Origin: Nocardioides oleivorans
GTDB taxonomy: Bacteria > Actinomycetota > Actinomycetes > Propionibacteriales > Nocardioidaceae
Direction: 5' to 3'
Length of the DNA: 64,000 bases
NCBI RefSeq assembly: GCF_004137255.1
Contig: NZ_SDWT01000001.1
Span: forward strand, 1,984,001 to 2,048,000
The translations under genes and the position numbers were made by a program. Position 1 is the first letter of the stretch. Each line of letters starts with the position of its first letter. Shown here piece after piece: positions 1-8,576 of the stretch. The notes beneath the pieces are model-generated. The model had not been told where the DNA came from. It saw only the letters and a list, made by a program, of their open reading frames with translations, and made no database searches.

Positions 1-1
1 C

Positions 2-274
2 ATCGACTTCGCGACCCGCGCCGAGCTCATCGCCAACGGCCTCGACGTCGACGAGATCGCCGCGAGCGTCGGCGCCGACAGCCTCGGCTACATCTCGCTC
101 GAGGGCATGATCGAGGCCACCAAGCAGCCGGCCGACCAGCTCTGCCAGGCCTGCTTCACCGGCCAGTACCCCATCGAGCTGCCCGACGAGAGCCTGCTGG
201 GCAAGCACCTGCTCGAGGCGACGCTGCAGTCGCCGACGATGGGCCGCGCGCTGCCGGTCCTCAACAACCCCTGA
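2..274 (+). CDS. purF: Amidophosphoribosyltransferase, 3' end (partial)
   Basis: The last 90 codons of an open frame run in from the left edge and stop at TGA 272-274. The translation includes SLEGMIEATKQP and LCQACFTGQYPIELP, which match the C-terminal end of glutamine PRPP amidotransferases (first committed step of purine synthesis), where the CQACFTGxYP segment is well conserved. The catalytic Cys domain and PRPP site lie outside the window. purM follows 32 bp downstream, so the two are probably co-transcribed, as in many actinomycetes. Confidence 0.88.
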   Translation: MDFATRAELIANGLDVDEIAASVGADSLGYISLEGMIEATKQPADQLCQACFTGQYPIELPDESLLGKHLLEATLQSPTMGRALPVLNNP

Positions 275-306
275 TCGACACCCGCACCGCCACCGAGGGA
301 GCCCCG

Positions 307-1386
307 TTGACCGACCAGCCCGCCGCACCTGAAGGGGCCTACGCTGCCGCCGGGGTCTCGATCGAGGCGGCCGACCGCGCGATCGACCTGATGAAGGGCT
401 GGGTCGAGAAGGCCCGGCGCCCCGAGGTGATCGGCGGCCTGGGTGGCTTCGCCGGGCTCTTCGACGCCTCGGCGCTGACCCGCTACGAGGCGCCGCTGCT
501 GGCCACCTCGACCGACGGCGTCGGCACCAAGGTCGCGATCGCGCAGCTGATGGACGTCCACGACACCATCGGCTTCGACCTCGTCGGAATGGTCGTCGAC
601 GACCTCGTCGTCTGCGGCGCCGAGCCGCTCTTCATGACCGACTACATCGCCTGCGGGCGCGTCGTGCCCGAGCGCATCGCCGCCATCGTCAAGGGCATCG
701 CCGAGGCGTGCGTCGTCGCCGGGTGCGCGCTCATCGGCGGCGAGACCGCCGAGCACCCGGGCCTGCTCGACCCCGACGACTACGACGTCGCCGGCGCCAC
801 GACCGGCGTGGTCGAGGCCAGCAAGCTCCTGGGCCCGGGCCGCGTCCGCCCCGGCGACGTGGTCATCGCGATGGAGGCCAGCGGCCTGCACTCCAACGGC
901 TACTCGCTCGTGCGCCACGTCCTGCTCAACCAGGCCGGCTGGACCGTCGAGCGCCAGGTCGACGACTTCGGCCGCACGCTGGGCGAGGAGCTCCTCGAGC
1001 CCACCCGGATCTACGCCAAGGCCTGCCTCGACCTCGCCGACCGCACCGAGACCCACGCGATGTCGCACGTCACCGGCGGCGGCCTGGCGGCCAACCTCGA
1101 GCGCGTGATGCCGCAGGAGCTGTCTGCCCGCATCGACCGCTCGACGTGGACGCCGCAGCCGGTCTTCGACGTCGTACGACGCGTGGGCGACGTGCCGCAG
1201 GCCGACCTCGAGGCCACCTTGAACTGCGGCGTCGGCATGGTGTCGCTGACCGCCCCGGAGTCGGTCGACACGGCGATCTCCGTGCTCGCCGGCCACGGCA
1301 TCCGGGCCTGGGTCGCGGGCGAGGTCCGCGGCGACGCCGACCACGGCGGGCGTGTGGTCCTCGAGGGCCAGCACCCCGGTTGGTGA
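307..1386 (+). CDS. purM: Phosphoribosylformylglycinamidine cyclo-ligase
   Basis: This 359-residue protein closes the imidazole ring of AIR from FGAM using ATP, the fifth step of purine synthesis. Diagnostic segments are STDGVGTKVAIA, GFDLVGMVVDDLVVCGAEPLF, LIGGETAEHPG, ASGLHSNGYSLVR and HVTGGGLAANLERVMP, in PurM order, and the length is normal for the family. Translation starts at TTG 307, preceded by GAGGGA at 295-300. It follows purF directly and is followed by the small DUF3073 gene, an arrangement shared with Streptomyces. Confidence 0.96.
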   Translation: MTDQPAAPEGAYAAAGVSIEAADRAIDLMKGWVEKARRPEVIGGLGGFAGLFDASALTRYEAPLLATSTDGVGTKVAIAQLMDVHDTIGFDLVGMVVDDLVVCGAEPLFMTDYIACGRVVPERIAAIVKGIAEACVVAGCALIGGETAEHPGLLDPDDYDVAGATTGVVEASKLLGPGRVRPGDVVIAMEASGLHSNGYSLVRHVLLNQAGWTVERQVDDFGRTLGEELLEPTRIYAKACLDLADRTETHAMSHVTGGGLAANLERVMPQELSARIDRSTWTPQPVFDVVRRVGDVPQADLEATLNCGVGMVSLTAPESVDTAISVLAGHGIRAWVAGEVRGDADHGGRVVLEGQHPGW

Positions 1387-1541
1387 CAATTTCGGGGCCC
1401 CGGTGACGAATTGCCGGACCACGGTGTGCGGGAACACCCACCGCTCAGGTAGCGTTGTCCCCACGATATGTAACCGATCAGACCGGGCGCGTCGAGGTGC
1501 TCCTCGGCAGCCCCGGCCAAGTGTGCGAGGGGGTCGACCCT

Positions 1542-1736
1542 ATGGGGCGCGGCCGAGCGAAGGCGAAGCAGACGAAGGTCGCACGCGACCTGAAGTACCG
1601 GACTCACGAGACGGACTTCGGCGCGTTGGCGAATGAGCTGCACGGGAACGACAAGTCCCATCCGGCGACGACCGACGTCGAGCCGGACGAGGACGAGTGG
1701 TCGGACTATGCCGATCCTCGTCGTCGTGAGCACTGA
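1542..1736 (+). CDS. DUF3073 family small protein
   Basis: A 64-residue protein beginning MGRGRAKAKQTKVARDLKYR, which is the signature N-terminus of DUF3073, a small basic-then-acidic actinobacterial family of unknown function. The upstream in-frame codons from 1455 are not family-like, and ATG 1542 has a GAGGGGG ribosome site at 1527-1533, so this start was chosen. The C-terminal third is acidic (EPDEDEWSDY). The family is typically found, as here, between purM and a valine/leucine dehydrogenase gene. No function is assigned. Confidence 0.88.
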   Translation: MGRGRAKAKQTKVARDLKYRTHETDFGALANELHGNDKSHPATTDVEPDEDEWSDYADPRRREH

Positions 1737-1897
1737 CTGAGCGCACCTGACCATCTCGCCCGGCACCCCGGGTGAGCGGGCGTACGACCGCGCCCTCAGG
1801 TGATCCAGGCTCTGCTCTGCTGCACGCGGAAGCGACGCCGGGTCGGCGCCCCTGCACGATGCCCTGTGCAGACGCGCCGACCCTGGCGTCGGGCTCG

Positions 1898-2986
1898 TCA
1901 GAGGTGGATGCCGCGCAGCCGGCCGACCTCGCGCATCCGGCGCTCGGCGAGGCGGTCCGCCGCCTCGGCCGTGGTGACGCCGTCGGTCCTTGCGAGCGCG
2001 AGGACCTTGCGCGTGGTGTCGAAGATGCCCGACGCGCGCTGCTGCGCGCGCTCGAAGGAGAAGCCCTCGAGCTCGTCGGCGACCTGGATCACGCCGCCGG
2101 AGTTCACGCAGTAGTCGGGGGCGTAGAGGATGCCGCGCTCCTCGACCTGCTTCTCGATGCCGGGGTGGGCGAGCTGGTTGTTGGCCGCGCCGCAGATGAC
2201 CCGGGCGGTGAGCACGTCGAGCACCTCGTCGGTGATCGCGCCGCCCATCGCGCACGGGGCGTACACGTCGAGCTGGCTGCGGACGAGCTCGTCGGTGGAC
2301 CCGACGCCCTGCACCTGCGGGAAGGCCTCGCGGATCGCGACGACCGACGGTGCGTGCACGTCGGTGACCACGACGGTGGCGCCGTCCTCGACGAGGTGGC
2401 GCACGAGGTGCTTGCCCACCTTGCCGACCCCGGCGACGCCGACGGTGCGGCCGGCGAGCGTGGGCTCGCCCCACAGGTGCTCGGCCGAGGCGCGCATGCC
2501 CTGGAAGACGCCGTAGGCCGTCAGCACCGAGCTGTCGCCGGCGCCGCCGTGCGCGACGGTGCGGCCGGTGACGAAGTCGCACTCGCGGGCGATGTGGTCC
2601 ATGTCCTCGGAGTAGGTGCCCACGTCGCAGGCGGTGAAGTAGCGGCCGTTGAGCGACTGCACGAAGCGGCCGTAGGCGCGCAGCAGGGCCTCGGTCTTGA
2701 GCTCGGCGGGGTCGCCGATGATGACGGCCTTGCCGCCGCCGAGGTCGAGGCCGGCCAGCGCGTTCTTGTAGGACATGCCGCGCGAGAGGTTGAGCACGTC
2801 GACGATCGCGTCGTCGGTGCTGGCGTAGGGGTAGAACCGCGTCCCGCCGAGGCCGGGCCCGAGTGCCGTGGAGTGGATCGCGACGATGGCGCGGAGCCCG
2901 GTCGCGTGGTCGTTGCAGAAGACGACCTGCTCGTGCTCGCTGCCGAGGTCGAAGACGTCGACTCCGGAAGTGCCTGCTCCAGACAT
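1898..2986 (-). CDS. vdh: Leu/Phe/Val dehydrogenase (valine dehydrogenase type)
   Basis: A 362-residue NAD-dependent amino acid dehydrogenase of the Glu/Leu/Phe/Val family, which oxidatively deaminates branched-chain amino acids. The catalytic-lysine segment reads [11 protein letters not shown], preceded by [10 protein letters not shown] and [13 protein letters not shown], and a Rossmann glycine motif [13 protein letters not shown] begins the cofactor domain. ATG 2986 is the first plausible start. Position next to purM and DUF3073 on the opposite strand matches the Streptomyces vdh locus. Whether Val or Leu is preferred cannot be told from sequence. The 161-bp gap to DUF3073 is convergent. 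Confidence 0.93.
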   Translation of the reverse strand: MSGAGTSGVDVFDLGSEHEQVVFCNDHATGLRAIVAIHSTALGPGLGGTRFYPYASTDDAIVDVLNLSRGMSYKNALAGLDLGGGKAVIIGDPAELKTEALLRAYGRFVQSLNGRYFTACDVGTYSEDMDHIARECDFVTGRTVAHGGAGDSSVLTAYGVFQGMRASAEHLWGEPTLAGRTVGVAGVGKVGKHLVRHLVEDGATVVVTDVHAPSVVAIREAFPQVQGVGSTDELVRSQLDVYAPCAMGGAITDEVLDVLTARVICGAANNQLAHPGIEKQVEERGILYAPDYCVNSGGVIQVADELEGFSFERAQQRASGIFDTTRKVLALARTDGVTTAEAADRLAERRMREVGRLRGIHL

Positions 2987-3088
2987 GCTGTGGATCCTTT
3001 TCTCGTGGGGGCGGCCGCGGGGTGTGCGAGCCTGGTCAGCGCGGTCGAGGGGTGGTGACCGCGATCACCTCAGGGTAGCCCTGCGAGA

Positions 3089-4414
3089 TCAGGTGCTCCG
3101 CATCACCACGAGGTCGCCGTGGGTGCCGTAGCCGAGGAGCTTCCCGCCCGCCGGCCGGCCGTTGAAGGTGGCCATCAGCCACGTGTCGTCGACCCGCGCG
3201 AGGGTCGGCCACGGCAGGTTCGTGGGGTACGACGCGTCGAGCACGCCGACCTCGCCCATCGCCAGGTCGAAGACGGGGAAGCGACCGCGCTGGCCCCGGT
3301 GCGAGTCACGACCGTCGCTGGCCAGGACCACCAGCCGGCCGTCGACGTCGAGGATCGTCGTGCCCTCCGTCGCGCGGCGGTCAGTGGCCGCGCCGAGCAG
3401 GCGCAGGTCGTCGAGGGCCGGTCCGCCGGCGAGACCGGGGTGGAAGTCGAAGAACTTCCTCGCGCTCACGAAGCCGACGAGCCATCCGTCGTCGCGCCGC
3501 ACGAGGTGCGGGTCCCACGTCGCGATCGAGTCGAGGCCGTCGGTGGGCAGCGGCAGCTCGCGGGTGTCGAGCACGTGGGTCCCTCGCAGCAGGTTGGCAG
3601 CGGACTCGGCGAGGGTGACCCGCAACCCCGACGCCGTACGACGCCCGGCGCGCGTGGTCGGCTGCTCGAAGTCGCCCCACGTACTGGTCGCCACCAGCCA
3701 CCGACCGGGGCCGTCCCCGGAGCTGCGGACCAGGTGGGTGGCGTGGTCGCCGAAGACGCCGGGTCGGTCGGGCCGGCGGAAGAAGAGGTCGGCCGAGTGC
3801 TCGAGCGTGGGTCCGGCCGGGTCGAGGCGCCACACGCTCGTGTGGGCGGTGTCGAAGAAGCCGGGCCCGGCCGAGGTCGCGGTCAGGAACAGGTCGTCGC
3901 CGTCACGCCACGGGCTGCCGTCCTCCTCGGTGACGAACCGGACGTCGCGCAGGCCGAGCTGGCCGAAGCCGCCGGCCATGCCACCGTCGCCGGGGAACGA
4001 GACGTGGAGGTCGGCGAGCGCGGCCTCGTCGCGGGTGTCGACGACGTCGCGGAGGTCGTGCCGGGCGCGCGCGACCCAGCCGTCGGCCTCGCGGCTCCAC
4101 GCCGTCAGGTGGGTGCCGGTCAGCGTGACGCCGAGGCCGGTGGGCTCGACCGCGCGGTGGAAGCGCCGGCTGCGCAGCTCGCGCGCGCCGTCGGGTCCGG
4201 CGGTCGTGAGCGACACCGACCCGTCGTCCAGGGTCGCGGCCAGTCGGTGGCCGGCGAGGTGGAGGGCCACCTCGCCGCTCGTCACGGCGGCCGTCGCGGC
4301 GACGTATGGCGCCACGCGCGGGAGCGCACTGGTCCCGGAGGCGTGGGGGTCGGCGCCCGGCGCGAGGAGGTCGAACGGGCGCAGCCGACGGACGACCTCG
4401 AGGCGGGGGAGCAC
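3089..4414 (-). CDS. Uncharacterised protein, possible beta-propeller fold
   Basis: A protein of about 441 residues that I cannot assign to a named family with certainty. It has repeated aspartate- and tryptophan-rich strands (for example WLVATSTWGDFEQP, DSIATWDPHLVRRDDGWLVGFVSARKFFDFHP, TWLMATFNGRP) that recall five-bladed propellers of the GH43/GH32-like glycosidase fold, but no catalytic triad can be placed. There is no signal peptide. GTG 4414 has AAGGA eight bases upstream and is preferred; GTG 4441 would add nine residues. Its promoter region is shared divergently with the first pst-type operon and overlaps the candidate PHO box, so phosphate control is possible. Confidence 0.6.
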   Translation of the reverse strand: MLPRLEVVRRLRPFDLLAPGADPHASGTSALPRVAPYVAATAAVTSGEVALHLAGHRLAATLDDGSVSLTTAGPDGARELRSRRFHRAVEPTGLGVTLTGTHLTAWSREADGWVARARHDLRDVVDTRDEAALADLHVSFPGDGGMAGGFGQLGLRDVRFVTEEDGSPWRDGDDLFLTATSAGPGFFDTAHTSVWRLDPAGPTLEHSADLFFRRPDRPGVFGDHATHLVRSSGDGPGRWLVATSTWGDFEQPTTRAGRRTASGLRVTLAESAANLLRGTHVLDTRELPLPTDGLDSIATWDPHLVRRDDGWLVGFVSARKFFDFHPGLAGGPALDDLRLLGAATDRRATEGTTILDVDGRLVVLASDGRDSHRGQRGRFPVFDLAMGEVGVLDASYPTNLPWPTLARVDDTWLMATFNGRPAGGKLLGYGTHGDLVVMRST

Positions 4415-4492
4415 CCCACCATCCTTCCGGACCGGCACCACTGGTCACCACGGAGGGAGGAGGTGGTCCGGATCGGCCATGCCGGCGATTTC

Positions 4493-4558
4493 GTTCCTCC
4501 GGTGACGGTCAACCGTTGGCCCGTCGTTCACCTGTGACGGCGCATCCGTTCCGAATGG
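4493..4558 (+). promoter_or_regulatory. Candidate PHO box array upstream of the first pst-type operon
   Basis: Six consecutive 11-bp units fit this stretch, four of which begin with GTT: GTTCCTCCGGT (4493), GTTGGCCCGTC (4515), GTTCACCTGTG (4526) and GTTCCGAATGG (4548). Direct 11-bp repeats beginning GTTCA are how actinobacterial PhoP sites are described. Only the unit at 4526 is close to the consensus, so this is a weaker candidate than the site at 34165. It lies between two divergent genes and could serve both. Confidence 0.45.
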
Positions 4559-4654
4559 CACCTGATGCTTGCGGCGCTCACCAGCCGCCTCGATCACCGG
4601 CCGACTGGAGCGCACACCGTCAGCAAGCTCCTCGGGTCCGTTCGAAAGTCAGCC

Positions 4655-5674
4655 GTGACCACCACTCTCCCTGCCCAGGACTCTGTCCTGCCCACGGGTC
4701 GACCGACACCGCGTCGGCTCTCCCGCAAGGCCACCGGCGCCGACCGGGTGTTCGAGCTCAGTGCCCGCACCATCGGCGCGACGGTGCTCGTGGTCACCGG
4801 CGGCATCGGCGTCTTCCTCGCCTGGCAGTCCGTGCCGACCCTCGAGCGCTACGGCTGGAGCTTCTTCACCGAGAGCGCCTGGCAGCCGGAGTCCGACGTC
4901 CTGGGCATCGCCGCGGTGCTGGTCGGCACGGTCTCGATCGCCGGCGTCGCGATGGCGTTCGCCTTCCCGCTGGCGCTGCTGACCGCCCTCTTCATCAGCG
5001 AGTACGCCCCCGCCGGCATCAAGCCGACCCTCGTCTCGCTGGTCGACCTGATGGCCGCCGTCCCCTCGATCATCTACGGGATGTGGGGCTACTTCCTCGT
5101 CATGCCCCACGCGGCGGCGTTCAGCCTGTGGCTCCACCAGAACCTCGGCTGGATCCCGCTCTTCGCGGTCGACGCCGACCCGGACGCCGCCGTCTGGGAC
5201 CAGTCGCGCTACATCGGCAGCGCGTTCTGCGCCGGCATCGCCGTCGCGATGATGGTGCTCCCGATGTCGTGCGCGGTGATGCGCCAGGTCTTCTCCCAGA
5301 CGCCTCCCGGTGAGAAGGAGGCGGCCCTCGCGCTCGGCGCCACCCGCTGGGGGATGATCCGTGCGGTCGTGCTGCCCTTCGGCCGCGGCGGCATCATCGG
5401 CGGCACGATGCTGGGCCTGGGCCGCGCGCTCGGCGAGACCATCGCCGTCCTGCTGATCATCTCGCCCGACTTCATCATCAAGCCGCGCATCCTCGAGGTC
5501 GGCACGAGCTCGGTCAGCGCACTGATCGCGGGTCGCTTCGGCGACGCGAGCGCCGCCCAGCTGTCCGCGCTGCTCACCGCCGGCTTCGTGCTCTTCCTCA
5601 TCACCCTCGTCGTCAACACGCTGGCCGCGGTGATCGTGTCGCGCAGCCGCTCGGGAGCGGGGACGGACGCATGA
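4655..5674 (+). CDS. pstC: Phosphate-type ABC transporter permease, PstC family
   Basis: An inner-membrane permease of the Pst family. About six hydrophobic helices are visible, starting with IGATVLVVTGGIGVFLAW, and the cytoplasmic EAA loop reads EKEAALALGATRWGMIRAVV, followed by GLGRALGETIAVLLI, all typical of PstC. GTG 4655 begins MTTTLPAQDS and is more PstC-like than ATG 4565, which would add 30 residues. The stop overlaps pstA (ATGA). This is the first gene of an operon that ends with pstB at 14729 but has four surface-protein genes in between. The substrate is inferred to be phosphate from family membership and is not proven. Confidence 0.87.
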   Translation: MTTTLPAQDSVLPTGRPTPRRLSRKATGADRVFELSARTIGATVLVVTGGIGVFLAWQSVPTLERYGWSFFTESAWQPESDVLGIAAVLVGTVSIAGVAMAFAFPLALLTALFISEYAPAGIKPTLVSLVDLMAAVPSIIYGMWGYFLVMPHAAAFSLWLHQNLGWIPLFAVDADPDAAVWDQSRYIGSAFCAGIAVAMMVLPMSCAVMRQVFSQTPPGEKEAALALGATRWGMIRAVVLPFGRGGIIGGTMLGLGRALGETIAVLLIISPDFIIKPRILEVGTSSVSALIAGRFGDASAAQLSALLTAGFVLFLITLVVNTLAAVIVSRSRSGAGTDA

Positions 5675-6864
5675 GCACCACGCAGGACCGCACCGCGCAC
5701 GACACGACCGCGACGGGTACGACGACCCGCACCGCGACGACGTACCTGCCCGTCCGCGACCTCGACGCCCCGCCGGCGGTGCGGAGGGCGAGCCTCGGCA
5801 GGCCGACGGCCGAGGAGAGGTTCACCGTCGTCGGCGCCTGGGTGGGTGCGTTCGCACTGGCCTGGATCGTCACCCAGCGGCTGCTGCCGCTGGCCGGTCC
5901 CGCCTGGCTGCTCGTCGCGTGGTTCGTCCTGGGCCTGGTGATGAGCGCGGTCACCACCTCGATGACCGGCCGCCGGGTCGACGTGGTCGACCGCGTGGTC
6001 AGCGGCGTCGTCACCTCGGGAGCCCTCGTCGTCGGCGCTGCGCTCGTCAGCACCGTGGTCTTCGTGGTCTACCGCGGCTGGGAGCCGCTGCTCCACCTCA
6101 ACTTCTTCATCGACGACATGGCCGGGGTCGGACCACGCGACCCCTTCGACCGGGGCGGCATCGGCCACGCGATCCTCGGCTCGGCCATCGAGCTCGGCAT
6201 CGCGATCGCCGTGACCCTGCCGCTGGGCATCGGCACCGCGGTCTTCATGACCGAGGTCGGCGGCCGGTTCGCGGTCGTCGTCCGCACGATCGTGGAGGCG
6301 ATGACCGCGCTGCCCTCGATCGTCGCCGGCCTCTTCGTCTACACGGTGCTGATCGTCGCCCTCGGCTTCCCCAGGTCGGGCTTCGCCGCCGCCATGGCGC
6401 TCTCGGTGATGATGCTCCCGATCATCGCGCGCGCCGCCGACGTGGTCCTCCGCGTCGTGCCCGGCGGCCTGCGCGAGGCCAGCCTGGCGCTGGGCGCGAG
6501 CCGCTGGCGGACCGTGTGGCACGTCGTGCTCCCCACCGCCCGCCCGGGTCTGGCGACTGCCCTGATCCTCGGCGTCGCCCGCGGCGTCGGCGAGACGTCG
6601 CCGGTGCTGCTGACCTCGGGCGTCGCGACGTTCTTCGTCACCGACCCGACCGACGGCGTCATGAACTCGCTGCCCCTCTACATCTTCAAGGGCGCGCGCA
6701 GCCCCGAGCCGATGGACATCGAGCGCGCCTTCGCCGCCGCCACCGTCCTGCTCGTCCTCGTGCTGGTGCTCTTCGTGATCGCCCGCCTCGTCGCCCGTCC
6801 CCCGCGCGCCAGCGCCCGCCCCCGCCGTACGACCCGCGCGAAGCGCACCGCTGAGGAGTCCTGA
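5671..6864 (+). CDS. pstA: Phosphate-type ABC transporter permease, PstA family
   Basis: The 397-residue partner permease. It has a long Thr-rich cytoplasmic N-terminus (about 60 residues), two extra N-terminal helices, and a six-helix transporter core. The EAA loop is REASLALGASRWRTVWHVVLP-like and is followed by ARGVGETSPVLL, the PstA counterpart of the PstC GRALGET segment. ATG 5671 overlaps the pstC stop by four bases, and its own TGA overlaps the ATG of the next gene, so expression is translationally coupled. A second, more standard pstA lies at 36428. Confidence 0.88.
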   Translation: MSTTQDRTAHDTTATGTTTRTATTYLPVRDLDAPPAVRRASLGRPTAEERFTVVGAWVGAFALAWIVTQRLLPLAGPAWLLVAWFVLGLVMSAVTTSMTGRRVDVVDRVVSGVVTSGALVVGAALVSTVVFVVYRGWEPLLHLNFFIDDMAGVGPRDPFDRGGIGHAILGSAIELGIAIAVTLPLGIGTAVFMTEVGGRFAVVVRTIVEAMTALPSIVAGLFVYTVLIVALGFPRSGFAAAMALSVMMLPIIARAADVVLRVVPGGLREASLALGASRWRTVWHVVLPTARPGLATALILGVARGVGETSPVLLTSGVATFFVTDPTDGVMNSLPLYIFKGARSPEPMDIERAFAAATVLLVLVLVLFVIARLVARPPRASARPRRTTRAKRTAEES

Positions 6865-8576
6865 TGAACCACCGTTTCCACCGCCTCGGCGCGGTCGTGC
6901 TGGCTGCCGCGCTCGTGGCGCTGTCCGGCCTCGGCGCCGCCGCCCACGCCGACGAGCCGGGATCGGACGGCCTCGGCAACGCGACCCCGCGCGCGGCGTA
7001 CGCCCAGATCGAGGGGTCCGGCTCCACCTGGTCCGAGGTCATCGTGCAGCAGTGGATCTCCGACGTCGACGCGCTCGGCATGAAGGTCACCTACAACGGC
7101 GGTGGCTCCTCGCAGGGCCGCAAGAACTTCGCGCAGAACGTCACCGACTTCGGCATCTCCGAGATCCCCTACCCGGGCGTCGACGAGTTCGGCAACGCCG
7201 ACAACAGCAACGGCCGCGAGTTCGCCTACCTGCCGATCGTCGCCGGCGGCACCGCCTTCACCTACCAGCTCAAGATCGGCAACGAGCTGGTCCGCAACCT
7301 GCGCCTGTCGGGGGAGACGCTGACCAAGATCTTCACCGGCGTGATCACCGACTGGTCCGACCCGGCCATCACCGAGGACAACAACGGCCGCGCCTTCCCG
7401 AAGCTCGCGATCACGCCGGTCGTGCGCTCCGACGGCTCAGGCACGACGGCGCAGCTGACCACCTGGATGGACGCCGAGTACCCCGACGTCTGGCGTCCCT
7501 ACTTCGGCAAGAGCGGCTTCACGTCCTACTACCCGCGCAAGGGCCGGATGCTCGCCCAGTCGGGCTCCGACCAGGTCATGAACACGATCTCCGGCTTCGC
7601 CGGCAACGGCACGATCGGCTACGTCGAGTACGCCTACCCGCTCAACAAGGACTACCCGGTCGTCAAGGTCCTCAACGAGGGCGGCTACTACGTCGAGCCG
7701 ACCCAGTACAACGTCGCGGTGGCGCTGACCAAGGCCAAGATCAACGAGGACCAGTCCTCGCCGCTCTACCTCACGCAGATCCTGGACGGCGTCTACAACG
7801 CCACCGACCCGCGGGCCTACCCGCTCTCGTCCTACAGCTACATGATCATCCCGACCGGCGCGAGCGACCAGCGCATGTCGACCGCCAAGCGCCAGACGCT
7901 GGGCGACTTCATGTACTACTCGCTGTGCGAGGGCCAGGCCAAGGCCGGCCCCTACGGCTACTCGCCGCTGCCGCTCAACCTCGTGCAGGCCGGCTTCACC
8001 CAGCTGGCCAAGCTCAAGGCCGCCGATCCGGCCGTCGACATCGAGAACCGCGACGCGACCAAGTGCAACAACCCGACCTTCGTCGCGGGCAACCTCAAGG
8101 AGAACCGCCTCGCCAAGATCGCCCCGCAGCCCGCGGCGTGCGACGAGGAGGGCCAGGGCCCGTGCGGCACGGCCACCGGCACCGGCGAGCCGTCGACCGA
8201 CGAGGGCCAGCCGGCCGACTCGGGCTCCGGGTCCGGCAACGGCAGGACCGGCGGCGCGAAGAACGGCGGCGGCGCCGGGACCACCGGTGACGGCGGAGGC
8301 GGAGGCGGGGGCGGGGGCGCCGGCGCGCCCACCGAGGTCGACCCGGTCACCGGCGAAACCGTCCCCACCAGCGGTGGGGGAGGGGGAGGAGGCACGACCG
8401 ACGCCGCCGGCACCACGACCGACCCGATCTACGCCACGCCCACCGAGCTGTCGGCCGGCCGGCCCGGCGACGACCGTGCCTTCGGCGCGCTGGCCGCGCT
8501 CGAGCTGCTCGCCCTGATCCTCGTGCCCGGACTCCTCATCGCGCGCGGCGTACGACGTCGGGGTGCGGCCCGATGA
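6864..8576 (+). CDS. pstS: PstS-like substrate-binding protein with C-terminal membrane anchor
   Basis: A 570-residue exported protein. Residues 1-29 form a Sec signal peptide ending AAAHA with no lipobox. Residues about 45-420 are a PstS fold, with IEGSGSTWSEVIVQQWI, VTYNGGGSSQGRKNF, IFTGVITDWSDPAI and VVRSDGSGTTAQLT as phosphate-loop-type motifs. Then come about 100 residues of Gly/Thr-rich linker and a final helix (ALAALELLALILVPGLLI) with a basic tail. Typical PstS is a lipoprotein of about 370 residues, so wall-spanning attachment by a C-terminal helix is unusual. There is no LPXTG. The gene overlaps its neighbours by four bases on the downstream side. Confidence 0.82.
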   Translation: MNHRFHRLGAVVLAAALVALSGLGAAAHADEPGSDGLGNATPRAAYAQIEGSGSTWSEVIVQQWISDVDALGMKVTYNGGGSSQGRKNFAQNVTDFGISEIPYPGVDEFGNADNSNGREFAYLPIVAGGTAFTYQLKIGNELVRNLRLSGETLTKIFTGVITDWSDPAITEDNNGRAFPKLAITPVVRSDGSGTTAQLTTWMDAEYPDVWRPYFGKSGFTSYYPRKGRMLAQSGSDQVMNTISGFAGNGTIGYVEYAYPLNKDYPVVKVLNEGGYYVEPTQYNVAVALTKAKINEDQSSPLYLTQILDGVYNATDPRAYPLSSYSYMIIPTGASDQRMSTAKRQTLGDFMYYSLCEGQAKAGPYGYSPLPLNLVQAGFTQLAKLKAADPAVDIENRDATKCNNPTFVAGNLKENRLAKIAPQPAACDEEGQGPCGTATGTGEPSTDEGQPADSGSGSGNGRTGGAKNGGGAGTTGDGGGGGGGGGAGAPTEVDPVTGETVPTSGGGGGGGTTDAAGTTTDPIYATPTELSAGRPGDDRAFGALAALELLALILVPGLLIARGVRRRGAAR

